Source of the DNA: Anaspis maculata
Lineage: Eukaryota > Arthropoda > Insecta > Coleoptera > Scraptiidae
Assembly (NCBI GenBank): GCA_949128115.1
Contig: OX421966.1
Location: forward strand, 67,143,416-67,207,415
Direction of reading: 5' to 3'
Length of the DNA stretch: 64,000 nt
Both the position numbers and the translations under genes were made by a program. Under the pieces are notes generated by a model. That model searched no databases. It was not told the DNA's origin and saw nothing but the letters and a program-made list of their open reading frames with translations. Position 1 is the first letter of the stretch. Each line of letters starts with the position of its first letter. This document shows positions 10,735 through 21,820 of this stretch, piece after piece.

Positions 10735-13565
10735 AAGTGCAAAATTCTAAATTTGACAGTTACGTTCCAATTGTTCATCTGAACCAAGTCTAGGTTTAAA
10801 AACTCAATAAATTCGGTTGAAAAAAGCAAGAGTTCAATACACAGCGGCTTCAAACTACGAAAATGTCGAATTTGACAAATGTGTTTCGATTATCCATCTT
10901 GACTAAGTCTTTGTTCAAAATCTCAATATAATCTGTTTAAAAATACAAAAGTTCAATATGACAGCCTTGCGAATGTCAAAATGGCAGATTTGACAGATGC
11001 ATCTCAATTAATTGTCTACTTCAAGTAGGTGAATGGTTTGAAATATCAATCGGATAAGTTGAAAAATACAAAAGTTCAATATGGCGCCCTCTTGAAACGT
11101 TAAAAATCAAAATTTGACAGATGCATTTCCATTGTCAACCTCAAGTGGGTATAGCTTCAAAATCCCAATCAGATCGGTTGAAAAATGCAAAAGTTCAATA
11201 TGACGGCCTCTGAAACGTCAAAAATCAAAATTTGACAGATGCATTTTGATCGCCAACCTCAAGTAGGTGTAGGTCCAAAATCTCAATCAGAACGGTTGAA
11301 AAATGCAAAAGTTCAATATGGCGACCTCTGAAACGTCAAAAATCAAAATTTGACCGATGCATTTCCATTGTAAACCTCAAGTGGGTATAGGTTTGAAATC
11401 TCAATCAGATCGGTTGAAAAATGCAAAAGTTCAATATAGGGGCCTCTAAAACGTCAAGAATCTACATTTGGCAGATGCATTTTGATCGCCGACCTCAAGT
11501 GGGTGTAGTTGTAAAATTTCAATCAGATCGGTTGAGAAATGCAAAAGTTCAATATGGCGGTCTCTGAAACGTCAATAATCAAAATTTGACAGATGGATTT
11601 CTGTTTCGAACCTCAAGTGGCTATGGGTTCAAATTCCCAATCAGATCAGTTGAGAAATGTGAAAGTTCAATATGGCGGCCTCTTGAAACGTCAAAAACCA
11701 AAATTTGACAGCTGCATTTGGATCGCCAACCTCCAAGTGGGTGTAGATTCAGAATCTCATTCTGATCGGTTGAACAATGCAAAAATTCAATATGGCGGCC
11801 TCTTGAAACGTCAAAAATCAAAATTTGACAGATTCGCTGTGATCGCCAATCTCAAGTGGCTATGGGTTCGAATTCTCAATCAGATCAGTTGAGAAATGTG
11901 AAAGTTCAATATGGCGGCCTCTTGCAACGTTAAAAACCAAAATTTGACAGCTGCATTTCGATTACCAACCTCCAAGTGGGTACAGGTTTAAAATCCCAAT
12001 CAGATCGGTTGAAAAATGCGAAAGTTCAATATGGCGGCCTGTTGAAACGTCAAAAATCAAAATGTGACAGATGCATTTTGATCGCCAATCTCAAGTGGCT
12101 ATGGGTTCAAATTTCCAATCAGATCAGTTGGAAAATGTAAAAGTTCAATATGGCGGCCTCTTGAAACGTCAAACACCAAACTTTGACAGCTGCATATCGA
12201 TCGCCAACCTCCAAGTGGGTAAAGGTTAAAATCCCAATCAGATCGCTTGAAAAATACAACAGTTCAATATGGCGGCCTCTTGAAACGTCAAAAATCAAAG
12301 ACAGATGCATTTTGATCGCCAACCTCAAGTCGGTGTAGACTTAAGATCTCAATCAGATCGGTTGAACAATGCAAAAATTCAATATGGCGGCCTCTTGAAA
12401 CGTCAGAAATCAAAATTTGACAGATTCGCTTTGATCGCCAATCTCAAGTGGCTATGGGTTTGAATCACGGTTTGAATTCTCAATCAGATCAGTTGAAAAA
12501 TGTGAAAGTTCAATATGGCGGCCTCTTGCAACGTCAACAACCAAAATTTGACAGCTGCATTTCGATTACCAACCTCCAAGTGGGTACAGGTTTAAAATCC
12601 CAATCAGATCGGTTGAAAAATGCGAAAGTTCAATATGGCGGCCTGTTGAAACGTCAAAAATCAAAATGTGACAGATGCATTTTGATCGCCAATCTCAAGT
12701 GGCTATGGGTTCAAATTCCCAACCAGATCAGTTGAAAAATGTAAAAGTTCAATATGGCGGCCTCTTGAAACGTCAAAAACCAAAATTTGACAGCTGCATA
12801 TCGATCGCCAACCTCCAAGTGGGTAAAGGTTAAAATCCCCATCAGATCGCTTGAAAAATACAACAGTTCAATATGGCGGCCTCTTGAAACGTCAAAAATC
12901 AAAATTTGACAGATTCGTTTTGATCGCCAATCTCAAGTGGCTATGGGTTCAAATTCCCAATCAGATCAGTTGAGAAATGTGAAAGTTTAATATGGCGGAT
13001 TCTTGAAACGTCAAAAACCAAAATTTGACAGCTGCATTTCGATCGCCAACCTCCAAGTGGGTATAGGTCCAAAATCCCAATCAGATCGGTTGAAGAATGC
13101 AAAAGTTCAATATGGCGGCCTGTTGGAACGTCAAAAATCAAAATTTGACAGATGCATTTTGATCGTCAACCTCAAGTGGGTGTAGATTTAGAATCTCAAT
13201 CAGATCGGTTGAACAATGCAAAAATTCAATATGGCGGCCTCTTGAAACGTCAAAAACCAAAATTTGACAGCTGCATTTCGATCGCCAACCTCCAAGTGGG
13301 TATAGGTCCAAAATCCCAATCAGATCGGTTGAAAAATGCAAAAGTTCAATATGGCGGCCTGTTGAAACGTCAAAAATCAAAATTTGACAGATGCATCTTG
13401 GTTGTCCAACCCAAGTGGGTATACGTTCCAGATCCCAATCGGATAGGTTGAAAAATGCAAGAGTTCAATATGGCGGCTTTTCGAAACGTCAACAATCGAA
13501 ATTTGACAGATGCATTCAGACAATCATTTTCAAGTTGGCATAGGTTCAAAATCCCAATCGGATGT
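10735..13565 (+). repeat. Satellite array, about 119-bp unit, about 24 copies
   Basis: The unit is built around CAATCAGATCGGTTGAAAAA, then TTCAATATGGCGGCCT, GAAACGTCAAAAATC, AAATTTGACAG(A/C)TGCAT and CAAGTGGGTATAGGT. Edge units are the most divergent and the centre (11.6-13.4 kb) is homogenised, as expected from unequal exchange. Two unit types alternate there: one with CTCAAGTGGCTATGGGTTC, recurring at intervals of about 235-350 bp, and one with CTCCAAGTGGGT. That is a dimeric higher-order arrangement, and long stretches are nearly identical (for example near 11.88 and 12.48 kb). Short open frames in it are by-products of the repeat. A second array of the same family lies at 34.0-35.1 kb. 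Confidence 0.92.
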
Positions 13566-13759
13566 TGTGGTAATGATGATGATTGAAAAATGTCATGTAA
13601 CGATTTCCGCTTTCATCATTACATTTAGGTACTCGCGAAAACGTCCATAACTGTCGGCATCATTCCAACGTATTTAAAAGCACTCGCGAAAAACATGCCC
13701 AAATGGTTCGCGAAAAATCGCCTTGATGGTGTGCCGTCAGCCGTCACTGCTGTGACATT

Positions 13760-14715
13760 ACATTGACATTTGCAAATGCCACCACACAACTGCGACGCTC
13801 AATAATGCTGCCAATGTTTGTAGTGATATTTTGGAAAATTTGACAAGAAAAACTCCGAAACAAGGACGCACATCTAAACACGGACTCTTTCTGGAAGTGT
13901 GGCCAAAAGGTAGGATGGAATTATCATGGATTCCGTAGAAAACAAGTCGCGACAAGGAACCCCTGTAACCGACATGAAATTTGCTCTGGCGGACCGAAAA
14001 GGCCCCTTTTCTCGAAATGTGAAGCCGCTGGAAATTGCAAATAGATCGTGAGTACCCCCCTGATGTGTTTTGGCCCCAAATCAACATCAACTTATCTGTT
14101 TTTTTGTGAAATAACCTCGTCAATGTCAGACACGGCCCGCGAAATCTAAGCGAAATGCCTCATTATTTGAAGGAGACCTTGTGTTTCTGGTGCCTGGCAA
14201 ACGCCCACGGGTCTCCTGGGCCGCTACGGTAACATTTCGCACCCTGACAGGGTCATTTTTTCCAAAAACATTGTTGAAATGCCCCGAGGGGTTGAGTTTT
14301 CCAAAATCCAGATTCCAGAGCGTCAATTTGACGTTTCTGTCACTTTGGCCGTGCCGTGTTCCAATTTCATCATTTTTCGGCTAAATTTCTAGAAACGCCC
14401 CGCCAAATGGCCCGCAACGGACGAAACCGAGCCCCCGGAAACCCCCCGGTCGGCATTTCACACCAAATTTCTCGAAATTCTCCCCGAAAAGCCGAATTTT
14501 TGCCGCAAAAACGTAACAAGATGTTTGGAATGGAATACTCGAAGCGGCGGTTCCCTGGAAAAAATTGGAATGAATTATGAATTTTCGAAAATGCCCCTCG
14601 AATTCGGCAGAAATTTCGGAAATTTCCCATCGTCAACTTGCACTGCGGTTCGTCGGCGAAAATTTTTAAAAAAATACCCCGCCAAAATCCGACGTCTGGT
14701 TTCCACAGACGGCTG
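13760..14715 (+). repeat. Tail repeat following the satellite (copy 1)
   Basis: About 950 bp, relatively GC-rich, with many near-repeats of AATTTCTCGAAATTC and AAAAACCCCGCCAAA-type words. The same sequence recurs at 35500-36430, also downstream of the second satellite array and in the same orientation. Shared landmarks are GGAATTATCATGGATTCCGTAG, TGGAATGAATTATGAATTTT, TTTCCCATCGTCAACTTG and AAAATCCGACGTCTGGTTTT. Array plus tail therefore move or duplicate together. No conserved long frame is evident. Confidence 0.75.
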
Positions 14716-14875
14716 TAGATAGCGTTAAGAGTTTCACAGCGGTTACATTGGTGGGATAAATGAAAGGAAGGCCAGATGAAGTGAGGAATTAAAATTGAAA
14801 CAAATTAAGAGAGACAAGAATGAAGAATGAGGAGAACAGAGAAGTGGGTATATGACAAAGAAACGTAATGCCGAC

Positions 14876-15331
14876 CTTTATTAGGATGATGTCCATTTGT
14901 TGCCATGAATACTCGTCGTGGCGTACCACCTTGACGATTCCCGCATTCCCTCGTTTGGCTTCAACATAAGCTCCTCTAAGAGAAGGAAGCGCGTCTACGC
15001 CCTCGAAACATCTACGAGAAGTGATGATCCAAAAAGGGTGCACAATGGTACCTGAAAACACAAGAATGAAGTCAAAGAAAGCAGCATTTCTGCAAGAGTA
15101 CGTACCTTGGCAAGTACGTCTAGCAATCGGAAATTTCAAAATGACCAACGAAGAAAGTTGTTTCGGATTACATTTCTTATCCATTCGGACTTTCTTGTAT
15201 CCCGCATCAACCTTGACGAATATCGGCAACGACCCGTTAGGGCTGTTATAATATTCCAAGTTTTGCAATTCCGTTGCTGTGACGGTGAAGAGTACGATCA
15301 AAACTGCAGCCAATTTCACAGCAAAAGACAT
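14876..15331 (-). CDS. Serine protease homologue A, exons 1-2 (secreted, non-catalytic)
   Basis: Exon 1 (15331-15106) starts at an ATG followed by a typical signal peptide (MSFAVKLAAVLIVLFTV). Intron 1 is 54 bp (15105-15052; GTACGT...TTTCAG, phase 1). Exon 2 (15051-14876) encodes GTIVHPFWIITSRRCF, the block that in chymotrypsin-family enzymes reads 'G.li.p.wvlTAAHC'; the His is replaced (SRRC). It then reads YSWQQMDIILIK, where the catalytic Asp region 'DIaLik' is kept. With exon 3 the product is about 304 residues. The start, splice sites and exon 2 length (176 bp) are identical to those of the paralogue at 26213. The expected product is a secreted serine-protease-fold protein without proteolytic activity. 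Such homologues in insects act as cofactors or decoys in immunity or digestion; the specific role here is unknown. Confidence 0.78.
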
Positions 15332-15530
15332 GATTCTCGATTATGTGTCACTTTGATCAAGATCAGAGAAGAGCTCTTGAGCTCAGAGAAGATAAACTTC
15401 GATGCGGAGAAGGAGGAGCTTCTATGTGATTCATTGACAAAGTTGTCACAATTGACAATAAATACTTGGTATCCACAGCAATTGACACCTGCCTACTTTG
15501 CGATTCAAGACCTAAAGTCGAAGTCTTAGA
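15332..15530 (-). promoter_or_regulatory. Upstream region of homologue A, shared with homologue B
   Basis: About 190 bp upstream of the start codon align with 26030-26212 upstream of the paralogue. Conserved blocks include a GTGTCAC word near the start codon, TTGATCAAGATCAGAGAAGAG/CTCTTCTCTGATCTTGATGA, the ATGAATCAC block, and GCAATTGACACCTGCCTACTTTG-like sequence further out. I do not see a clear TATA box. Core promoter and 5' UTR are inferred from conservation between the duplicates only. Confidence 0.42.
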
Positions 15531-15533
15531 ATA

Positions 15534-16281
15534 GTACCAGAAAGATAGATTCCAACCTCGGAATAAATATGGACGTCCTGAAAATTTGATATTCTGTTCA
15601 GAATTGAATGCTATACAACATATTATCCAAAATCGCCAAAAATCGCAATCGCAAAATGGAGGGGATGAAACCCGTCAATCAATTGGAAGCAAATACGTTA
15701 TAATTCGACGCATCATATCCCGTTGATATCATTTTGGCACAAAAAGTGTCGATTACTGTTGAAGGGGGGTGATGGGGGGGCGAAGCTTTGCTAGGTGGTC
15801 CATTTTGTTTTTCTGGCCATGTAGAACCGATCACGACAAGTTTGGTATCTTTTCCGACTGAATTCAATATCCTGAACTCGAATCCGATGTGTAAATTTGG
15901 ATGAGAACAAGTTTGAACAAGTTAACTTGGAAAAACTTGTTTTTTCTTTGACAATTGTGAAGAATTTTTTTTCCACTGCTAGAAGTATTCATCTTCCAAA
16001 AATTTTCAGGGGTCATTAGATTGAAGTGTATTCTTCACGAAAATCATCCACTAAATGTATAATTTTTTTTCTCGAGTTCAAAAAATCGATTTGAACGTGA
16101 GCCGGCTCGGCGCGTCGTCTACTACTGACCAGAACACTACAGCATGCACCTTTAAATGAAAATAGCTCAAACTTTCGAAAAGATAACAACTCATCTTTGA
16201 AAATTTGGATATATGTGCAGAATTGAATTCTCTATAACATAAACAAAATCGCCATGAATCGCACTGCAGGATTTTGAGTTC
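15534..16281 (+). repeat. Repeat A, single arm (copy 1)
   Basis: It starts AGTACCAGAAAGATAGATTC and ends at ...CACTGCAGGATTTTGAGTT. The same sequence occurs in the same orientation from 21622 and inverted from 24266 to 23485, where the two form a foldback. Here only one arm remains and joins unrelated sequence after 16281. Diagnostic blocks are CATGTAGAACCGATCACGAC, GAACAAGTTTGAACAAGTT, and GGCGCGTCGTCTACTACTG followed by ACCAGAACACTACAGCATGC. It keeps the uninterrupted version of the site into which a hAT-like element inserted at 21821. Confidence 0.75.
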
Positions 16282-16742
16282 AGATTTTGTTGATCTGCAG
16301 GATCATTCATATCGGTTAGTTTAAGTATATTTGTTGAACTCATAAGATCAAATTCAGTCAAAAAAGGTACCAAACTTGTGAAAATTTCTTGAATATTGAT
16401 AGAAAAAATCATCTTATTCCTTGAGATGACCTCTGCTACTCCCCCCCCCCTTGAAATCAACGACACATGACGTATGATCAAGGTGAACTGTGGTCTTACT
16501 GCGTTGAATAAAGATTCATTCTGTCCCAAATGAGCGATAGATTTCACGTATGCTATTAAAATGGTAAATTCTTCAACCCCCTTCCCGGTGGGCGTCCAAA
16601 TTTCGATTTGGTGACAACGATTTCCGTATTCAGCGACGTCCCAGCACCCTAGAAAGTCTTGTTGCTCAACAACTGTAACCGCAATGCTTCTTGCATTCAG
16701 GTTTTTGAGAAGTGGTACTAGTCTAGTGAGCTGTTTATTCAA
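16191..16742 (-). CDS. Hypothetical 183-codon open frame
   Basis: This open frame has no domain I recognise. Its last 30 codons lie in repeat A, and an in-frame poly-G run (16441-16450) encodes consecutive glycines. The unique part (16282-16742) has a plausible composition (QDFLGCWDVAEYGNRCHQIE; LTEFDLMSSTNILKL), so it may be a piece of a captured gene. No splice or promoter evidence supports it. It is listed because it is the longest frame in a stretch otherwise without genes. Confidence 0.15.
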   Translation of the reverse strand: MNKQLTRLVPLLKNLNARSIAVTVVEQQDFLGCWDVAEYGNRCHQIEIWTPTGKGVEEFTILIAYVKSIAHLGQNESLFNAVRPQFTLIIRHVSLISRGGGVAEVISRNKMIFSINIQEIFTSLVPFLTEFDLMSSTNILKLTDMNDPADQQNLNSKSCSAIHGDFVYVIENSILHIYPNFQR

Positions 16743-16784
16743 TTCTGCAAATTACGCTCAATAGTGGGGTCGGTACGCTTTTGG

Positions 16785-17385
16785 ATACTGAACTTTTGAG
16801 TAGAGTTATGAAACTTGGCACATAGGTTCTAGGGACCATAAGAAGAAATTTCGCTTGATGTTCCCAAAAAATTTTTCGACGGAATCCGTTATATAGGCCC
16901 CTTTTTCCAAAATGGCGACCAAATTTTGAAAATTGGCGATTGGTCGTACAGTGGCGCGCAAAGTATCAATTCCCAACATTTTGACCATGACAAGTTGACT
17001 AAAGCCACCCCTGACTTGATCCGTTCGATATTTTGGCCGTTTTGGGCCTTTTTTCCAAAATGGCAGCCTAACTTTGGAAGTTGGCATTTGGTCGTATAGT
17101 GGCCTGCAAGGTATCAATTTTTGACATTTCGACCATGAGAAGTCGATTAAAGCCTACCCCGACTCCATCCAACCTACATTTTAGCCTCAATACTCAATTA
17201 TAGTGCTGATACTGAAATTTATTTTTCAAGTTTTAGAAGTGTTGTGGAAAACCACTTCTTGGACTTTCTGTGTGTCTAACATGTGAGTAATCCGGAGAGC
17301 AGAATCACTACATTATTTCCTATTTCACGCATGTATAAAACTGTCAAAACCATAAAAAATGTCGAAAGTACATACACATCAATTG
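16785..17385 (+). repeat. Repeat B, copy 1
   Basis: About 600 bp, the inverted counterpart of 20640-21290. It contains an internal duplication of roughly 150 bp built on CCAAAATGGC(G/A), AATTGG(C/A)(G/A)TTTGGTCG and TGACCATGA(C/G)AAGT. It runs from GGATACTGAACTTTTGAGTA at 16783 to the CATGTATAAAACTGTCAAAAC and GTCGAAAGTACATAC blocks near 17375. No coding function. Confidence 0.72.
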
Positions 17386-20300
17386 CAAGTTGTTTCAGAA
17401 TTTGTATTTGTGCTAAAAGATGAGTCATGTTACATATTACGTTACCAGAAATAACAGTGATTGAGGAATCTGCGCTCTATCGCGTGTATTTGCTGTTTCT
17501 CAGTGGTGTTTGGAGGTTAGACTTCTCTCTGCCTCTCAGACCTCAGACTTCGGATATGGCGCTGATATGGGATGTAATAACTTATTTCAAAATTTGCACG
17601 TTTGCGTTTGTGCGATTGTGCGAGACGCTCACCTACATTCTTCTTTACTGTTTTCTTTATCTATTACATTGGTAAAGAACAGAACTCTCACTCATCCTGA
17701 ATCCCTTTTCAATTCTTATTCCTGTAGATGATCCAATTTCTACATGTTGCATTATACTCGTTTTGTCACTTACATTTACCAAGGTTGGGAAAGAACTGTG
17801 TACATAAAGCGCTAAAGCTGTGATGCTTTTCTCGAAGGTATAATATTCTTCCTGCCATAGACACTAAAAAATCCGATTGCGATTCAGGATTCAAGAACAG
17901 GTTTTAATAATGAGGGACTTTACGGCTATAAGTGCAAAAAATCTAAAACTATACCTACCTACATTTTTTGCCAAAAATGTGTTACATGGGACAAACTGAG
18001 ACCTATAGGAGAGATCTTTGTGCCTTGGACACACTAGAAACTTGCAGAAATTTTTATAAACAGTACTACGATTCAATAAGAGGTACATTGTGATTGTCTT
18101 CTGCTCAAATCTCTTCAAGTACAACTCTTATCGACGTATAAATCTGCAAAAACCGCTCATCTCGATCCCTTTCCGTACATATTCAAACAACTTGCACTTC
18201 GAAATTTCTTGCGGTTTTGATGCCACGAAATCTTTACTGACAGAAGGACAGGACTATGAATGGGGATTGAGGCCAAAATTTGAGTCAAGTCGAGTCGGGA
18301 ATGATATTAATCGACTCGCAATGGTCGAAATGTCCAGGAATGGATACCTTGTGTGCCCCTATACGACTACCTGCCGATTTTCGAGGTTTGACTGCCATTT
18401 TAAAGAGAAGGCCTCAATGGCCCAAATATCAGCCAAATCGAGTCAGAGGTGGTTTGAATCAACTCGTCATAGTCAAAATGTTACGAAATAATACTCCGTG
18501 CAAACGTACAAATTTCCAAATAAAATGCACCCCATATCAGCGCACAGTCAACTCAGATGCTCTACATCAGTGGGACGGACGCTCTCTCATTCAGAAAATC
18601 AAACATTGCAAGAATTTATTTCCAATCAACATGCCAAATTTCTTCTGCACTGATGAAAATATTCTTCAACAACTTGCAGTTGGTATTGTGGCATAACGCC
18701 TTAGAATCATAAAATAAAGGGGAATGAAATATTTAGGAATAAAATTAGCATTACGGGCGATATCGCGAAATGAAGAAATTTGGTTAAGGAATGCGAAATA
18801 TATCGATTTTTGCGGGCCAGCATCGGAGTGACACCGGATGCAAGAAAGCATGCAGGCATCGACGTTGGTAGGCCGGAGAGGGTTGTGACGGAAGACGGGG
18901 TGTGGGAAAATAAGGATAGGTCCAAGAACAGCAACGAGGAGGGGTGATTCGAGTGGTAAGAGTCGAGCACAACGGGTGTATTTGACTGGAAGAAAACTAA
19001 TATTTGTCAAGAAGAATAAATTAAGAAAAGTGGTAAAACACTGTGATAGATTTGTAGTACATCAGTGACGTGAAAGGAAAGCATTAAGGCAAGTCTGATT
19101 TCTATTGTAATCAAATGCTTATTGTTTAAATAAGTTTGAAGTAATTGTTTTGGTTTAGAAAATGATAGTAGGTTTTGTTTGATCTTTTGAACAGCCATGG
19201 GAATCGTCAAGCCGATTTCAATTCACTGCGTAGTAGCTTTGAGCTTTTAAATGCGGCCACTTGTTTTCAGATAACTACCTTTCAGACGCAAGAAAAAGGG
19301 TGAAAACCTCAGCAACCCTTTTAAGAGATTTGGCTTCCGACAGAGCATGATTTTGTAGACTCTATTAGCTGAGACAAGCACTAGCAGTATTTATGCAAAT
19401 CAAACCTGGGCAAAATCTTGATTACGCGTTATTTTCCTCATAGAATAAGATATGTAACCCTTTCGCGCGACAAAGAATTTAAAGGCATGAGGCCGAGTTT
19501 CCAAAGAGAAACCCCTTGAGTAATGCTAAGAAAATTCAGTGTCGTTTCAAAACACTTCAAGATATGAAATGAACGAGACATAATATTTTGCAGGCTAATT
19601 AATTAGAGGCTCATTGCGATGACTTGTACCCCGTATTGTAAATTTGTGTAATGGTATTGAACCTGCACGAAACCGAGCTGCTGGATGGGTCTTTGAATTA
19701 TAAACTATAGCACCAGCTGGATATAAAATCTATGGAATGTCAACACTCAAATTTTATGTAAATTATTTGATCAATAATTAAAAATAATGGCTATAATATC
19801 GAAAGATCAAGACAAGACTCAGTGAACAACAATCTCTCTCTAAGTACAATTAAATAGTAAAGATTTCTTTCCGTACCAGGGTGAATGGGAGAAAGGGGAG
19901 AAAGGGTTGAAACAAAAACTGGAAAAAGGATAAGTAAATTAGGCAGGGAATTGAACTCAAGTGAACTAGGAAATGGCTTTATCCATAAGTCTGAACATTA
20001 TAGGAAGAATGAGAACGGAGTTAATTTGCAAGGGTTGAATAAATTCGTCGTAGGATTGCACACGGTATTAGGATGTACTTTTCCTTCAGAAACCGAATGT
20101 AAATTGAATAAAACAATTCCGAACGCTAGCTGAATGTCAGCACGTCAGGAAATTATGAAATAAATAATTAAGGTGAATTTAATCAAGTTGGCGATGATTG
20201 ATTAATCGGTAATAAAATTGAGGTGTGGTTAAATGACTTTGTTTATTTCTTCAATATTTATTCAATTCATTCCCTTTAAAAGAACGTGAGGTTACTACTA

Positions 20301-20469
20301 GAGTAGGCTTGAGGTATTAGTACGACGTGAAGTTGAGTTAGGTGTAATTGATTTGAATGACTTAGTTAAAGGTAAATTAAAATCTACGGCACAACAAATA
20401 TGACTTAAGAGTCCTTAGACGCATCACAGCCAAATCAATTTAATGTAGGGAAGGGGGGGATATCACAAC
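17386..20469. other. Spacer between inverted repeats; no gene recognised
   Basis: AT-rich sequence with short frames only. It contains a third diverged copy of repeat B (18225-18510). The 18.67-19.0 kb frames on the minus strand show no family signature. The 19.2-20.4 kb part has low complexity and no detectable domains. It may be the leader of the retroelement suggested by the repeats at 20470. This is the central spacer of the larger inverted duplication. Confidence 0.45.
18225..18510 (+). repeat. Repeat B, diverged third copy
   Basis: Matches 20880-21120 in the same orientation: AGGCCAAAATTTGAGTCAAG, then ATCGACTCGCAATGGTCGAAATG, CCTATACGACTACCTGCC, GACTGCCATTTTAAA and AATCAACTCGTCATAGTCAAAATGTTA-type blocks, each with many substitutions. 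It covers both internal sub-repeats. Confidence 0.6.
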
Positions 20470-20645
20470 AGTGGGGCCGGTGACCAGGCTTATCACAAAA
20501 TGTTACCGTGAGGTTGGGATGTTACAAAATAGTTGTCGTGACGCAGAACGTTACAAATGGTTCCGCAATGACCAGAAATTTACAAATAGTGACTGTGGTG
20601 AATCAGAACTTTACAGTTGGTGTCCGGTGATCAGATTTTTACAGT
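20470..20645 (+). repeat. Tandem 30-bp repeats resembling primer-binding sites
   Basis: Five to six diverged units of about 28-32 bp follow each other. Each begins TTACA(A/G)(A/T)(T/A) and continues (T)GGT...CGTGA(C)C(A)GAA: TTACAAAATAGTTGTCGTGA, TTACAAATGGTTCCGCAATG, TTACAAATAGTGACTGTGGT and TTACAGTTGGTGTCCGGTGA. An upstream variant, GTGGGGCCGGTGACCAGGCT, closely resembles the sequence next to the 5' LTR in many insect LTR elements. The function is inferred only from that resemblance. Confidence 0.5.
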
Positions 20646-21290
20646 ATGTAGGTATGTACTTTCGACGTTTTTGATGGTTGTCACAGTTTTATACATGCGT
20701 GAAATAGGTTTTGCCACTGGGAGGAGCCTTTCATTCCTTCGGAAAAATGTAGTGATTCTGCTCTCCGGATTACTCACATGTTGGACACACAAAAAGTCCA
20801 AAAAGTGGTTTTCCCTCGGGTTTTCCACAACCCTTCTCAAGATAAAAATTGATGAATTCTAAATCGGCACTATAATTATTGAGTATCGAGGTCAAAATTT
20901 AGGTTGGACAGAGTCGGGGTAGGCTTAAATCGACTTATCATGGTCGAAATGTCTGGAATTGATGCCTTGCAGACCACTATACGACCAAATTTCAACTTTC
21001 GAAGTTTGGCTGCCATTTTGGAAAAAAAGGCCCAAATGGCCAAAATATCAGACGGATCGCGTCTGGGGTGGCCTAAATCAACTAATTATGGTCAAAATGT
21101 TAGGAATTGATACTTTGCGCGCCACTGTACGACCAATCGCCAATTTTCAAAATTTGGACGCCATTTTGGAAAAAGGGGCCTATATAACGGATTCCGTCGA
21201 AAATTTTTCTGGGAACATCGGGCGAAATTTCTTCTTATGGTCCCTAGAAACTATGTGCCAAGTTTCATAACTCTACTCAAAAGTGCAGTA
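20640..21290 (-). repeat. Repeat B, inverted copy
   Basis: Reverse complement of 16785-17385 with scattered changes; both ends are recognisable (GTATGTACTTTCGAC at 20649 and TGCAGTATCCAAGG at 21284). Together with the genes and repeat A it shows the mirror-image order of the two duplicated halves. Confidence 0.72.
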
Positions 21291-21820
21291 TCCAAGGGAT
21301 TTTCGTCGCGTACCGTCCCCACTACAATAAATGAGCAACTAGCGCTAATTTTAACGCAGGAGGGGAGGTTGAGACTGTCACAGAATATATCTATACAAGG
21401 TAAGTGATCAGTTCTGACCGAAATAGTGGAAACCCCGCCACTGCAAGCTGCATTCTGAGGGATTTCAAGAAATCGCCCCTGCCAGGTATGGAGACCTTGT
21501 ATACCGGTCACGGGCTCCAGCTAGGCATCACTTCTTGAAAGTGACCTAAGGGTATGTACTCACCACATGCCAAGTTTCATCCCAGCAGAATGAAAAAACT
21601 TCCATAACCTCCCTTCCTGCTAGTACAAGAAAGATAGATTTCAACCTCGGAAAAAATATGGACGTCCTGAAAATTTGACATTTTGTTCAGAATTGAGTGC
21701 TCTACAGCATATCCAAAATCGCCAAAAATCGCACCTGGGGGTTTTGAGTTATTGGAGGAGGGGTCAAGAATTGCAGGTAAAAATGGAGAGGATGGAACCC
21801 GTCAATCCATTGGATGCGAA

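Larger units (their letters stand above)
10085..14875 (-). other. Intron 2 of serine protease homologue A, expanded
   Basis: The donor AAAG|GTCGGCATT (14876/14875) and the acceptor at 10085 match those of the compact paralogue, whose intron 2 is about 251 bp. Here the intron is 4,791 bp because it contains the roughly 119-bp satellite array and a 950-bp tail repeat. No coding sequence is recognised inside it. The first 650 bp next to exon 3 are unique AT-rich sequence. Confidence 0.6.

Noticed and set aside
10735..13451. Many 60-100-codon frames on both strands in the satellite
   Set aside because: They repeat with the roughly 119-bp unit, occur on both strands and differ in length with each indel; they are by-products of the array.
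10735..13565. CRISPR array
   Set aside because: Repeats are contiguous, about 119 bp, without unique spacers, in a eukaryotic sequence.
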